In this document: one piece after another, positions 27,968 through 37,054 of the stretch | Layout of the letters: each line of letters opens with the position of its first letter | Position numbering within the stretch: the first letter of the stretch is position 1 | Assembly (NCBI GenBank): GCA_027489355.1 | Contig: JAIXZY010000049.1 | Location: forward strand, 124,001 to 188,000 | Source of the DNA: Paracoccaceae bacterium | GTDB lineage: Bacteria; Pseudomonadota; Alphaproteobacteria; Rhodobacterales; Rhodobacteraceae | Length of the DNA: 64,000 nucleotides | Reading direction: 5' to 3' | Position numbers and translations under genes: made by a program | Notes under the pieces: model-generated | What the model was told of the DNA's origin: nothing | Databases searched by the model: none | What the model saw: only the letters and a program-made list of their open reading frames with translations

Positions 27968-28064
27968 GTCGAAAAGCTATCGTGTTCGCGCAATGTTCTC
28001 AAGCGCGGGCCTTTGCCCGACCCGCGATCCGGCCTAGTTTGCCTGCGACAAGAAGGAGTTCCCG

Positions 28065-29105
<1,041 letters not shown>

Positions 29106-29162
29106 CGGGACTTGCGGCGCGGGGCGGATCAAGGCACTTGTGAGCCGGAACCGGAGAGCCCG

Positions 29163-29714
29163 ATGTCCCGCCTGTCGCTTGTCGCCGTCCTTGTCTGTGC
29201 AGCGGGTCTGCTGACGGCCTGTCAGGCAGCCCTTCCGGGCAAGAAGACCTCGGACGTCACGCCGAACGCCGTCGCGGGCGATCCGATCGAGGTCACCACG
29301 CTGGACGCGCCCCCAGGGGCGGCGCCTGCAGCCGCGCCGGTCCCGCCCGCAGGTGAGGCGGGCGGAACCGAAACCGCTGCCGCCCAGCCGGCTCCGGCCG
29401 CCCCGGCCGCAGAACCGGCAGCCGAGGCCGTGGCCCCCGCGCCCAAGCCCGATCTGACCGAGACCCCGGTCACCCCGAAGTCCGAGATGCAACTGGCCTG
29501 CGAAAAGAAGAAGGGCCGCTGGGTCAAGGTGAAGGGCGAGTTGCGGGCCTGCGTGTTCCAGACCCGGGACTCCGGCAAGCGGTGCGAGCGGGAAAGCCAG
29601 TGCGAAAGCGTCTGCCTTGCGCGGTCAGGCACCTGCGCGCCGCTGAAGCCGCTTTATGGCTGCAACGAGATCCTGCAGGACAACGGGGCGCGGGTGACGC
29701 AGTGCATCGAATAG
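29163..29714 (+). CDS. Cys-rich lipoprotein, unknown function
   Basis: A 183-residue predicted lipoprotein with lipobox GLLTAC at about residues 15-20. A long Ala/Pro-rich, low-complexity linker (residues 40-110) tethers a compact C-terminal domain of about 70 residues containing eight cysteines (ACEKKKGRW, RACVF, KRCERESQCESVC, GTCAP, YGCNE, QCIE), which probably form four disulfides in the periplasm. No named family is recognised. Its end overlaps by 13 bp the start of the lipocalin-like lipoprotein gene. Confidence 0.78.
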   Translation: MSRLSLVAVLVCAAGLLTACQAALPGKKTSDVTPNAVAGDPIEVTTLDAPPGAAPAAAPVPPAGEAGGTETAAAQPAPAAPAAEPAAEAVAPAPKPDLTETPVTPKSEMQLACEKKKGRWVKVKGELRACVFQTRDSGKRCERESQCESVCLARSGTCAPLKPLYGCNEILQDNGARVTQCIE

Positions 29715-30190
29715 CCGTGCTCATCGCCTTCGTGCTGGCCGGATGCGCCGCGAAAGCGCCCTCGCCGTCGGCGTTCCGGGCCGCGGACGCTCCGATCTGG
29801 TCGGCGGCGGCCTTCCAGTCGGCCCCGGTCGCGGGAACCTGGCGGCAGGTGGCAGATTTCCGCAGTGCGGGCAGCTGCGAGGCGGGCGCGGTCGAGATCG
29901 TGCCGGAGGGACAGGCCCTGCGGCTGCGCGGGACGCTCTGCCTGGCCGGGAAGCCGCAAGCCGTCTCGGGCCTCGCGCCGCTCGTCGGCCCGGGACGGCT
30001 ACGCGTCGGGAATGAGGAGTGGTGGGTGATCTGGGTCGATGTCGGCTACCGCACGCTGGCCATCGGCACGCCTTCGGGCCGGTTCGGCATCATCCTCGAC
30101 CGGGGCGCGATCCCCGCCGACCGGCTGAACGCGGCGCGGGAGATCTTCGATTTCAACGGCTACCGGACCGAGGCGCTGACCGCGCTTTAG
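29702..30190 (+). CDS. Lipocalin-like lipoprotein
   Basis: A 162-residue predicted lipoprotein starting at a GTG (29702) inside the end of the previous gene; this start puts a signal peptide with lipobox FVLAGC at the N-terminus. The mature part has a lipocalin-type GTWRQVADF segment, a disulfide-capable pair of Cys (GSCEAGA and GTLCLAG), and the strands WWVIWVDVGYRTLAIGTPSG and FGIILDRG followed by a short helix. Bacterial lipocalins bind lipids at the outer membrane. Assignment rests on the GxW motif and the overall pattern. The ATG at 29582 further upstream belongs to a shadow frame. Confidence 0.72.
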   Translation: MHRIAVLIAFVLAGCAAKAPSPSAFRAADAPIWSAAAFQSAPVAGTWRQVADFRSAGSCEAGAVEIVPEGQALRLRGTLCLAGKPQAVSGLAPLVGPGRLRVGNEEWWVIWVDVGYRTLAIGTPSGRFGIILDRGAIPADRLNAAREIFDFNGYRTEALTAL

Positions 30191-31044
30191 CGCACCCGCT
30201 CCAGCAGCCCCGCCAGGTGGGCGACCATGTCGCGCGCGCCGACCTCTGCCTCGCGGACCAGAAGGTCGAAATGCTGGGTGATCGTCTCGACCCGGGCGCT
30301 GTCGCGGAACGCAAGGTAGTGCCTGCCAAGGTAGATCACGGCGAGCAGAGGGCCGAACACGGTGACCGGGGCCGAGAAGAGCTTGCGCGCGTCGAAGAGG
30401 CAAAGCCGCAGCGACGGGTAGAGCTGTTCGCACAGCGCCATCAGGTGCCGCAGCTGCTGATGGCGAGTTTCGGGCGGCAACCCCTCGTAGTAGCCAGATC
30501 CGGTCGCGAAGGCGGTCAGCTCGTGCAGGGGCAGCGCGATCTCGTAATCGGACCCCGCACCACGCATCCATTTCAGCCGGTCCTCGAAGGCGCCGATGGC
30601 CTGTTCGGCGGTGCGGCCAAGCTGCGGCTCGTATTCCCATTCCACCACGGCGCGGGTCTTCAGCATGTCGGGCAGCGTCGCGGGGACATGGCGGATCTTG
30701 TAGCCCGCGGCCTCCTGGTGCCAGGCGAAGATCCGTTCGTCGATCAGCGCCCGGGGCGCCTCGGTCAGGGAAAGCGAGGCGGCAAGCAGGTCGGCCAGCG
30801 GTTCGGGGCGGCCCGACAGGCCGAGAAGCCAGTCCGCGCTGATCCCCAGTGCACGGGCGCAATCAGCGGCCAGCTGCGCGTTGGGCATCCGGGTGCCGTC
30901 CTGCAACAGCGCCGAGATGGTCGAGCGGTCGACCCCGGTCTGCCGCGCGAGTTCTGCCTGGCTCATCTTCCGTGCCGCCATTGCCTCGGCCAGGCGGGTG
31001 CGGAACTGGGGAGCGCGGTCGCGTTTGTCGATTTTTTCCATCAT
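30187..31044 (-). CDS. XRE-family transcriptional regulator
   Basis: A 285-residue regulator with an N-terminal Cro/CI helix-turn-helix (MSQAELARQTGVDRSTISAL, about residues 25-44) and a longer C-terminal domain rich in Trp, His and Tyr that may bind a ligand. MMEKIDKRD at 31044 is the most plausible start. It is divergent from the fatty acid desaturase gene across about 110 bp, so it may control that gene in response to a lipid or temperature cue; this is inferred. Its 3' end overlaps the lipoprotein gene by 4 bp. Confidence 0.82.
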   Translation of the reverse strand: MMEKIDKRDRAPQFRTRLAEAMAARKMSQAELARQTGVDRSTISALLQDGTRMPNAQLAADCARALGISADWLLGLSGRPEPLADLLAASLSLTEAPRALIDERIFAWHQEAAGYKIRHVPATLPDMLKTRAVVEWEYEPQLGRTAEQAIGAFEDRLKWMRGAGSDYEIALPLHELTAFATGSGYYEGLPPETRHQQLRHLMALCEQLYPSLRLCLFDARKLFSAPVTVFGPLLAVIYLGRHYLAFRDSARVETITQHFDLLVREAEVGARDMVAHLAGLLERVR

Positions 31045-31151
31045 CCGATGATTTTCCAGAACGACTGCGGAGAAAAGTTTACAATATCCCGAATTCCTGT
31101 CCGTCGGTGGATTTGCTACTGTCACAGAAACGTTACGAGCCGAGCAGCATC
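31045..31151. promoter_or_regulatory. Divergent control region between XRE regulator and desaturase
   Basis: An A+T-rich gap (GATGATTTTCCAGAACG, AAAAGTTTACAATATCC) between divergent starts. It should contain both promoters and any operator of the XRE protein. The precise desaturase start is uncertain, so the boundary may shift by up to 45 bp. Confidence 0.45.
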
Positions 31152-32156
31152 TTGCAGACCGAGACCCGGGCCGTCGAATGGCCCACCCTGATCGTCTTCC
31201 TGGCAACCTACAGCCTCTGGGTCCTGGCGACCACCTGGCTTTGGTCCTTCTCTCCCCCCCTTGCGATCCTTGCCGCAGGATTGGCGGTGGCGCAGTTCTC
31301 GTCACTCTCGCACGAGGTTCTGCACGGCCATCCGTTCCGGTCGCAATGGGCGTCCGAGGCGCTGGTCTTTCCGGGCCTTACGATCTTTGTGCCCTACCTG
31401 CGCTTCAAGGACACGCATCTGCAGCACCATTTCGACCCGGCGCTGACCGACCCTTACGACGACCCGGAATCGAATTACTGCGACCCTGCGGTGTGGGCCC
31501 GGCTGTCATCCGTGGCGAGGCTGATCCTGCGGTTCAACAACACCCTGGTCGGTCGGGTGCTGATCGGGCCGGTCGTCTCGACGGTGACGTTTCTGGCGAT
31601 GGACTGGTGCCTGGCGCGCGACGGCAATCGGCGGGTCATCCTGGGCTGGGCGCTGCATGCGGTGGGGGTCGCGCTGGTGCTGGTCTGGCTGATCGCCGTG
31701 GGCCAGATGCCTGTCTGGGCCTACCTCATCGCGGTCTACGTCAGCATGAGCCTGCTGAAGATCCGCACCTTCCTGGAGCATCGTGCCCATGACCAGGCCC
31801 GCGCGCGGACTGTCATCATCGAAAGCCGCGGGCCGCTGAGCCTTCTGTTCCTGAACAACAATTTCCACGTCGTGCACCACATGCACCCGGCCGTTCCCTG
31901 GTATCGGCTGCCTGGGCTGTATTTCGGCAACCGCGACCACTACCAGCGCCGGAACGAGGGCTACGTCTACCGCAGCTATGTCGATATTTTCCGACAGTTC
32001 CTGTTCCGCGCCAAGGACCCGGTGCCCCATCCGATCTGGCCGGTCGACAAGGGCGGAGCCCTGGGGACCGGCGCGCTAGACCAGCCGCCGGAATTGCGGG
32101 GTGGTGCCGGAATTGTCGAAGAACGGCACGCCGGGCTGGTCGTGGCCCGCCACTAG
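31152..32156 (+). CDS. Membrane fatty acid desaturase
   Basis: A roughly 334-residue integral-membrane di-iron desaturase. The three His boxes are HEVLHGH, HLQHH and HHMHP (VVHHMHPAVPWYRLP), separated by hydrophobic segments. It probably inserts a double bond into acyl chains of membrane lipids. No ATG is available near the expected N-terminus: in-frame candidates are GTG 31107 and TTG 31152, and the latter gives the family-like MQTETRAVEWPTL. The last 27 codons overlap the 3' end of the convergent Nudix gene by 81 bp. The XRE regulator next door may control it. Confidence 0.85.
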   Translation: MQTETRAVEWPTLIVFLATYSLWVLATTWLWSFSPPLAILAAGLAVAQFSSLSHEVLHGHPFRSQWASEALVFPGLTIFVPYLRFKDTHLQHHFDPALTDPYDDPESNYCDPAVWARLSSVARLILRFNNTLVGRVLIGPVVSTVTFLAMDWCLARDGNRRVILGWALHAVGVALVLVWLIAVGQMPVWAYLIAVYVSMSLLKIRTFLEHRAHDQARARTVIIESRGPLSLLFLNNNFHVVHHMHPAVPWYRLPGLYFGNRDHYQRRNEGYVYRSYVDIFRQFLFRAKDPVPHPIWPVDKGGALGTGALDQPPELRGGAGIVEERHAGLVVARH

Positions 32157-32687
32157 CGCCGCGACCTCGGCCAGCACGACCTCGGTGATGAAGGGCAGGT
32201 CCAGGGCGCGGGCCTCGGGCAGGGGCAGCCAGCGCAGATGCTGAAGCTCGCCCGACGCCAGGGTGAAATCTTCGCGGTTGTCATCCAGGCTGTCGGCATG
32301 GGCCAGCAGGAAACGTGCGTCGAACCGGCGGCTGCGGCCCGGCGGCGTGATCGCGCGGAAGATGAACCGCAAGGACGGATGCTCCATCCCCGCCAGGTTG
32401 AGGCCCGTCTCCTCGGTCAGTTCGCGCAGGGCCGTGGCGACCAGAGTTTCCGGCTGAGGGGCGTCCGGCGGGACCATCAGCGTCAGGCGCCGGGTGCAAT
32501 CTGCGGTAAGAAAGCCGGAACGGGCGGCGGCCGCGTCCTCGGCATCGACCCGGCCGCCGGGAAATACGAACTTCGACGGCATGAACACCGCCCCCTCGCC
32601 GCGCTGGCCCATAAGAACCTGCGGCCCGTCGACGCTTTCGCGCCAGAGGACCACGGTCGCGGCGGAACGGATCGGTTCGTCAGTCAT
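32076..32687 (-). CDS. Nudix hydrolase
   Basis: A 203-residue Nudix-fold protein. The REUxEE half of the Nudix box is intact (ALRELTEETGL), but the Gly-containing half (FPGGRVDAED) is displaced by about 30 residues, a split arrangement seen in NUDT19-like and some CoA-pyrophosphatase-related proteins. A nucleoside-diphosphate-linked substrate is likely but unspecified. The start MTDEP at 32687 overlaps the DUF983 gene stop by 8 bp, so both are co-transcribed. Its 3' end overlaps the desaturase gene. Confidence 0.88.
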   Translation of the reverse strand: MTDEPIRSAATVVLWRESVDGPQVLMGQRGEGAVFMPSKFVFPGGRVDAEDAAAARSGFLTADCTRRLTLMVPPDAPQPETLVATALRELTEETGLNLAGMEHPSLRFIFRAITPPGRSRRFDARFLLAHADSLDDNREDFTLASGELQHLRWLPLPEARALDLPFITEVVLAEVAALVAGHDQPGVPFFDNSGTTPQFRRLV

Positions 32688-33087
32688 GCGGACGCGCGCC
32701 GAACCCATGCATCCGGTTGGCCCATTGCAGGGCGACCAGCGCCCCCTTGAGCCTTGGCAACAGATACAGCGACAGGGCCACCGTGCCGATGGTGAAGCCC
32801 ACCGCCATCACCAGCGGCTCGGGCCGCCACTTGGTATAGGTGAACAGCAGGATCGGGGCGAGCAGGTGGCCCACGATCAGGATGGTCATGTAGGCCGGCC
32901 CGTCGTCGGCGCGGTGATGGTGCAGCTCTTCGCCGCAGACCGGGCAGTTGTCGCGCACCTTGAGATAGCCGCGCAACATCGGTCCCGCACCGCAGTTCGG
33001 GCAGCGCCGCCGCCAGCCGCGCAGCACGGCGGGCTTCCAGGGGCGCTCCTGTTGGTCGGTCATGGGGGTCGTTTCGGTCATGGTCAT
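32680..33087 (-). CDS. DUF983 family membrane protein with zinc knuckles
   Basis: A 135-residue protein of the DUF983 family. It has two CxxC pairs (RCPNCGAG and NCPVCGEE) that probably bind Zn, a His-rich LHHHRADDGP stretch, and two C-terminal hydrophobic helices. Members often lie near cytochrome oxidase genes, but none is here. The ATG at 33087 is used; 33081 and 33063 are also in frame. Function unknown. Confidence 0.85.
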   Translation of the reverse strand: MTMTETTPMTDQQERPWKPAVLRGWRRRCPNCGAGPMLRGYLKVRDNCPVCGEELHHHRADDGPAYMTILIVGHLLAPILLFTYTKWRPEPLVMAVGFTIGTVALSLYLLPRLKGALVALQWANRMHGFGARPHD

Positions 33088-33270
33088 GAGAGTGTCCTGC
33101 GCAGCGGGCGCGTTTGGCAAGGGCCTTACATAGCGACTGGGTCAGCGGTTTCACAGGGGAAAGACCGGCCTGTGCCCAGATGTCGCAAGAACCTGCGACG
33201 GAAAGCGGACGGTGGCGCGTGTGACAGGCAGAAGGGTCGGAAATGCCGGCCTGGAACACAGGAGAAGAAG

Positions 33271-33813
33271 ATGTCTGCATCGAAGAAATCCGCAATCGTT
33301 GCCTTGGCCCTGCTGGGTGCCGTGGCCGCTTCGGCCGCGATGGCTGACAAGAGCGGGATGGGAATGGGCGGCATGGGAATGGGCGGGATGGGAATGGGCG
33401 GCATGGGAATGGGCGGCGAAGGCGGGGGCGCGATGCTGACCCAGATGTTCGACGCCGTCGACACGGACAAGGACGGAAAGGTGACGCTGGCCGAACTGCA
33501 GGCGCACCGCAAGGCCGAGTTCGCCTCTGCCGACACCAATGGTGACGGCGCGCTGAGCGCCGAGGAACTGTCGGCCCACATGCTGGCCCGGATGCAGGCC
33601 CAGATGGCCGAGCGGAGCCAGGCGATGCTGGACAACATGGACAACGACGGCAACGGCTCGCTCTCTGAAGACGAGATGGGCCAGGGTCCGGGAGAGCGTC
33701 ACTTTGCCCGGATCGACACCGACAACGACGGCGCGATCTCGAAGGTCGAGGCCGAAGGCGCGATGCAGCACCGCAATAAGCGCGGCCACGGCTGGGGCAT
33801 GGGCGACAACTGA
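33271..33813 (+). CDS. Exported EF-hand calcium-binding protein
   Basis: A 180-residue exported protein. A signal peptide (KKSAIVALALLGAVAASAAMA) is followed by a Gly/Met repeat encoded by four 15-bp tandem units, then up to four EF-hand loops of the DxDxDG type: DTDKDGKVTLAE, DTNGDGALSAEE, DNDGNGSLSEDE and DTDNDGAISKVE. It should bind Ca2+ in the periplasm. A GGAGAAG site precedes the ATG at 33271. The ECF sigma factor gene follows 39 bp downstream, so they may form one stress-response locus. Confidence 0.92.
   Translation: MSASKKSAIVALALLGAVAASAAMADKSGMGMGGMGMGGMGMGGMGMGGEGGGAMLTQMFDAVDTDKDGKVTLAELQAHRKAEFASADTNGDGALSAEELSAHMLARMQAQMAERSQAMLDNMDNDGNGSLSEDEMGQGPGERHFARIDTDNDGAISKVEAEGAMQHRNKRGHGWGMGDN
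33355..33414 (+). repeat. Four 15-bp tandem repeats in the EF-hand gene
   Basis: Four in-frame copies of GG(G/C)ATGGGAATGGGC encode a repeated GMGMG peptide. Copies alternate only at one base (G or C). In-frame units could expand or contract without destroying the gene. Confidence 0.85.
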
Positions 33814-33852
33814 GCCTTTGCGGCCTGGCCGCCCAGCCGCTAAGCAGTCGGG

Positions 33853-34461
33853 ATGACGATGGCCTTCGACGCGCATGGGGATGTCTCGGACGAGGCGCTG
33901 ATGGTGCTCTATGCCAACGGCGACCGCCACGCCGCGCTGGCCCTGACCCGACGGGTCACACCGCGGGTCCTTTCCTATGCCGCGCGGTTGCTGGGCGGCG
34001 ACCGGGCCGAGGCCGAGGACGTGGCGCAAGAGACGATGCTGCGTCTGTGGAAGATCGCGCCCGACTGGCGGCAGGGTGAAACCAAGGTGACGACCTGGGC
34101 CTACCGGGTCGCCACCAACCTGTGCATCGACCGGCAGCGCGCCCGCGGCCGCAGGCGGCAGATGGCGCTGGACGACGCGCCCGAGGTCGCGGATGCCGCA
34201 CCAGGGGCCGAGGGCCGGTTGCAGGACGCGGGCAGGATGGCCGCCCTTGAGGCCGCGCTGAGGGAGCTTCCCGACCGGCAGCGGCAGGCGGTCGTCCTGC
34301 GCCACCTGGAAGGGATGACGAACCCCGAGATTGCGGCGATCATGGAGATCGGGGTGGAAGCGGTGGAAAGCCTGACCGCGCGCGGCAAGCGGTCGCTCTC
34401 GGCGATCCTGTCGGGCCGGAAGGCGGACCTGGGCTATGAGGATGACGGCGATGCAGGATGA
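33853..34461 (+). CDS. ECF-family RNA polymerase sigma factor
   Basis: A 202-residue sigma-70 family protein with region 2 (LGGDRAEAEDVAQETMLRLWK, about 48-68), a TWAYRVATNLCIDRQRAR segment and region 4 (LRELPDRQRQAVVLRHLEGMTNPEIAAIMEIG). It would direct transcription of an extracytoplasmic stress regulon. The genes after it encode a small membrane protein and a periplasmic metal-sensor-like protein, the usual place of anti-sigma components. Homologues near such sensors are linked to metal or oxidative stress. An alternative ATG lies at 33859. Confidence 0.92.
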   Translation: MTMAFDAHGDVSDEALMVLYANGDRHAALALTRRVTPRVLSYAARLLGGDRAEAEDVAQETMLRLWKIAPDWRQGETKVTTWAYRVATNLCIDRQRARGRRRQMALDDAPEVADAAPGAEGRLQDAGRMAALEAALRELPDRQRQAVVLRHLEGMTNPEIAAIMEIGVEAVESLTARGKRSLSAILSGRKADLGYEDDGDAG

Positions 34462-34780
34462 CGATCTCGACCGCCTGCTGGCAGCGGCAGCGCAGCGGCC
34501 CATAGTGCCGTCCGAGGCGCTGATGGAGCGCGTGCTGGAGGATGCGCTGCGGCTGCAGCCAGTCACGCCGCGCCCGTCGGTGCGGCCGCGGCCGGGTCTG
34601 ATCGCGCGTCTGGCCGGTCTTTTGGGCGGGGCGCCGGCGCTGGCCGGGCTCGGCACGGCGGCGGTGTTCGGGCTGGTGCTTGGCTATTACAGTCCGACGA
34701 CGCTGGATTATCTTACCGGCACCACCACGGATACGGCGGAATTCTTCCCCGAAGCCGATTTTCTGACGACGGAAGGCTGA
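34451..34780 (+). CDS. Small single-span membrane protein, putative anti-sigma partner
   Basis: A 109-residue protein with a basic Pro/Arg segment (RPSVRPRPG) followed by one hydrophobic helix (ALAGLGTAAVFGLVLGYY) and an acidic C-terminal end. It overlaps the sigma gene by 11 bp and precedes the metal-sensor gene by 1 bp. Topology and position suggest a role in controlling the sigma factor, but no anti-sigma motif (such as a zinc HxxxCxxC) is visible. GAGG lies 8 nt before the start at 34451. Confidence 0.72.
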   Translation: MQDDDLDRLLAAAAQRPIVPSEALMERVLEDALRLQPVTPRPSVRPRPGLIARLAGLLGGAPALAGLGTAAVFGLVLGYYSPTTLDYLTGTTTDTAEFFPEADFLTTEG

Positions 34781-34781
34781 G

Positions 34782-35261
34782 ATGACCGAACCGACCCCAC
34801 AGGCTCCCGTGTCCCCGACGACCCCACGCGGGGTGAAGATCGCGCTCACGATTTCGGTCGCGCTGAACCTGGCCGTTGCCGGCCTTGCCGTTGGCGCCTG
34901 GCTCGGCGGCGGCCACCGCGACATGCCCCGCGACATGTCCTTCGGCCCCTTCAGCGAGGCGCTGGACGATACCGACCGCCGCGAGATCCGCCGGGCGCTG
35001 ATGGACCGGCTGGGAGAATTCCGCGCCGACCGGGCCGCCGCGCGGGAGGAGTTCGAGACCCTGCTGGCAACCTTGCGGGCCGACCCCTTCGATCCCGCTG
35101 CGATGAAGGCCGCGCTGACCGCAATCGAGACGCGCAACGCCGACCGGCTCGAGCTTGGGCGAAGCCTGATCGAGACCCGGCTGATCGAAATGTCGTCCGA
35201 AGATCGCCGGCACTTTGCCGACCGACTGGAAAAGGGCCTGCGCCGAGGCGGGCGTGACTAG
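34782..35261 (+). CDS. Periplasmic heavy-metal-sensor-like protein (CnrX/Spy-like)
   Basis: A 159-residue protein with an N-terminal anchor (VKIALTISVALNLAVAGLAVGAWLGG) and a helical periplasmic domain (EALDDTDRREIRRALMDRLGEFRADRAAAREEFETLLATL and onward). This is the layout of CnrX and Spy/CpxP relatives that sense metal or envelope stress. No strong His/Met metal site is visible besides a GHRDMPRDM segment just after the anchor. It lies behind the ECF sigma and its putative partner, so it may tune that sigma factor. Its stop codon shares a CTAG with the convergent cyclase gene. Confidence 0.82.
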   Translation: MTEPTPQAPVSPTTPRGVKIALTISVALNLAVAGLAVGAWLGGGHRDMPRDMSFGPFSEALDDTDRREIRRALMDRLGEFRADRAAAREEFETLLATLRADPFDPAAMKAALTAIETRNADRLELGRSLIETRLIEMSSEDRRHFADRLEKGLRRGGRD

Positions 35262-36631
35262 GCCGCCGACCGCCGGTAGGTGACCTGATTGCGCCCCGCG
35301 CCCTTGGATTCCAGCAAGGCGAGGTCGGCCTGTTCGACAAGGCCCTCGATCGCATAGCTGTCCTCGCCCGCCATCCCTGCCACAGCCACGCCGATCGAGA
35401 CGGTGACCCGCAGCTCTTCGCCCGAGTGCAGGCGGATCGGCTGGTCGTCCATCACCTGGCACAGCCGTTCCGCCACGCGGCGGGCCACGGTCATGCAGCT
35501 TTGCGGCAGGATCGCCAGGAACTCCTCGCCGCCGATGCGTGCCAGCACGTCGGTCTCGCGGAGGTTCGCGGTCAAGCGGCGCGCCACCTCGACCAGCACC
35601 TGGTCGCCCGCCGCATGACCATGCTGGTCGTTGACCTGCTTGAAGCGGTCGAGGTCCATCACCATCACCGCGAACTGGCTGCCCTCGGCCCGGGCGCGGG
35701 CGGCGATGGCCTGCAGTTGGGGCGCGGCGCAGCGGCGGTTGTAAAGCCCGGTAAGCGGGTCGCGCATCGCCATCCGCAGCCCGTCCTGCATCCGCGCCCG
35801 CCTCCGGTCGGACTGGCGTTTGCGCCGCAAGAGGCCACGGGTGCGCAGCGCCAGCTCCTCGGCCGTGACTCCCGGACCGACGGCATCGTCCGCGCCCAGG
35901 TCAAAGGCCATCGCGGCCTCGTCCCCCTCGCCGGCCGGTCCGACCACGCAGACCGCGGCATGGCGGGTGGCCTGGTGGCTTTTCAGCTCGGACAGAAGGC
36001 GCAGCGTGCCAGAGGGATTGCGGCCGTCGTCGTGCAGGATGAACACCTCGGGGATCGCCGCGCCGACCGCCAGGTCGGCCAAGGCCTCGCGCCGCGACAT
36101 CATCACCAGCCGGTCGCGCACCTGCGCCCCAAGGCCGGACCACAGCGGGTTGGCCGGGTCCGACCCCACGACCGCGATGACGCCTTGCGGGTCGAAGCCG
36201 ACGGGTGCCTCGGCCAGGCCGGCGATGGCCAGTCCCTCGCTTGCCGGAAACTCGCTTTCCGCTTTCACCCGCAGCAGGTTGCGCAGCCGCGCCAGCATCA
36301 CCCGTTCATTGGCCGGGCGGTCCATCACGTCGTCCGCCCCGGCCGCGAAGGCGGCAAGACGTTCCTCGGCCGTCCCGCTGGCGGTCAGTGCGATCACCGG
36401 CACGTCCCGGCTGACGGGATCGCGGCGCAAGCGTCGCAGCACCTCAAGCCCCGAGATGTCGGGCAGGCCCAGATCCAGCAGCACAAGATCCGGCCGCTCT
36501 TCCCGGGCAAGGTCGAGGCAGGCGGCCCCTTCGGCCGCGGGAATGGCGTCGTAGAAGGCCGCCGCAAGTCGCGCCTGCTGCACGATCCGGTTCGCCGCCA
36601 CGTCGTCAACGATGAGAATCCGTGCGCTCAT
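35258..36631 (-). CDS. PleD-like response regulator with diguanylate cyclase
   Basis: A 457-residue protein with REC (residues 1-125, phospho-acceptor Asp53 in LLDLGLP), a second receiver-like domain (about 150-265, with a HDDG sequence at the acceptor place) and a GGDEF cyclase (290-457). The active site reads GGEEF (367-371). An RxxD product-inhibition site (RETD, 358-361) lies exactly five residues before it, so c-di-GMP feedback is expected. The REC-REC-GGDEF order is that of PleD, which controls attachment and cell-cycle polarity in Caulobacter. It starts at 36631 (MSARILIVDD); a frame open to 36796 is not used. Confidence 0.93.
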   Translation of the reverse strand: MSARILIVDDVAANRIVQQARLAAAFYDAIPAAEGAACLDLAREERPDLVLLDLGLPDISGLEVLRRLRRDPVSRDVPVIALTASGTAEERLAAFAAGADDVMDRPANERVMLARLRNLLRVKAESEFPASEGLAIAGLAEAPVGFDPQGVIAVVGSDPANPLWSGLGAQVRDRLVMMSRREALADLAVGAAIPEVFILHDDGRNPSGTLRLLSELKSHQATRHAAVCVVGPAGEGDEAAMAFDLGADDAVGPGVTAEELALRTRGLLRRKRQSDRRRARMQDGLRMAMRDPLTGLYNRRCAAPQLQAIAARARAEGSQFAVMVMDLDRFKQVNDQHGHAAGDQVLVEVARRLTANLRETDVLARIGGEEFLAILPQSCMTVARRVAERLCQVMDDQPIRLHSGEELRVTVSIGVAVAGMAGEDSYAIEGLVEQADLALLESKGAGRNQVTYRRSAA

Positions 36632-36764
36632 CTTGCGAAGCCGTCTTTTCATTCCACCTGTTGTGGACAAATCTTCGGCCGAGAAGGTTAACAAAGTCTT
36701 TCCAACAGTGGCCGCCGCGCACATTTCTGCCCGGTGCCACCGGAAGGAAACGAAAGAGAGAACA

Positions 36765-37043
36765 ATGCAACCCGAAGTTGCGCAAGTCCTGGCCATCCAG
36801 GCGCTGGGATGGATCGCCGCCGATGACGAGATCTTCCCGCAGTTCCTGGCCTCGACCGGGGCCAGCCTGGGGGACCTGCGCGCAAGGGCGGCAGATACCG
36901 AGTTTCTGGCGGCGGTGCTGGATTTCCTGATGCTGGACGACAGATGGGTTGTTGCCTTCTGTGACGCGGGCGGCCATGCCTACACCGCCCCCCAGTCCGC
37001 GCGCGCGGCGCTTCCCGGCGGGGCAGAGCTGCACTGGACCTGA
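36765..37043 (+). CDS. DUF3572 family protein
   Basis: A 92-residue cytoplasmic protein of the alphaproteobacterial DUF3572 family: ALGWIAADDEIFPQFLASTG, then DLRARAADTEFLAAVLDFLM, then a DDRWVVAFCDAGG strand. Function unknown. It is divergent from the PleD-like gene and 11 bp upstream of the HAD phosphatase gene, so the two are probably co-transcribed. GGAAGG and AGAGAG precede the ATG at 36765. Confidence 0.88.
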   Translation: MQPEVAQVLAIQALGWIAADDEIFPQFLASTGASLGDLRARAADTEFLAAVLDFLMLDDRWVVAFCDAGGHAYTAPQSARAALPGGAELHWT

Positions 37044-37054
37044 AGGGCGCAAAG

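Noticed and set aside
30019-31191. Open frame of 390 codons antisense to the XRE regulator
   Set aside because: The minus-strand frame has a clear helix-turn-helix and coding composition; this one does not.
36687-36700. TTAAC half-site resembling a CtrA site near the PleD-like start
   Set aside because: Only one half of the TTAA-N7-TTAA motif is present.
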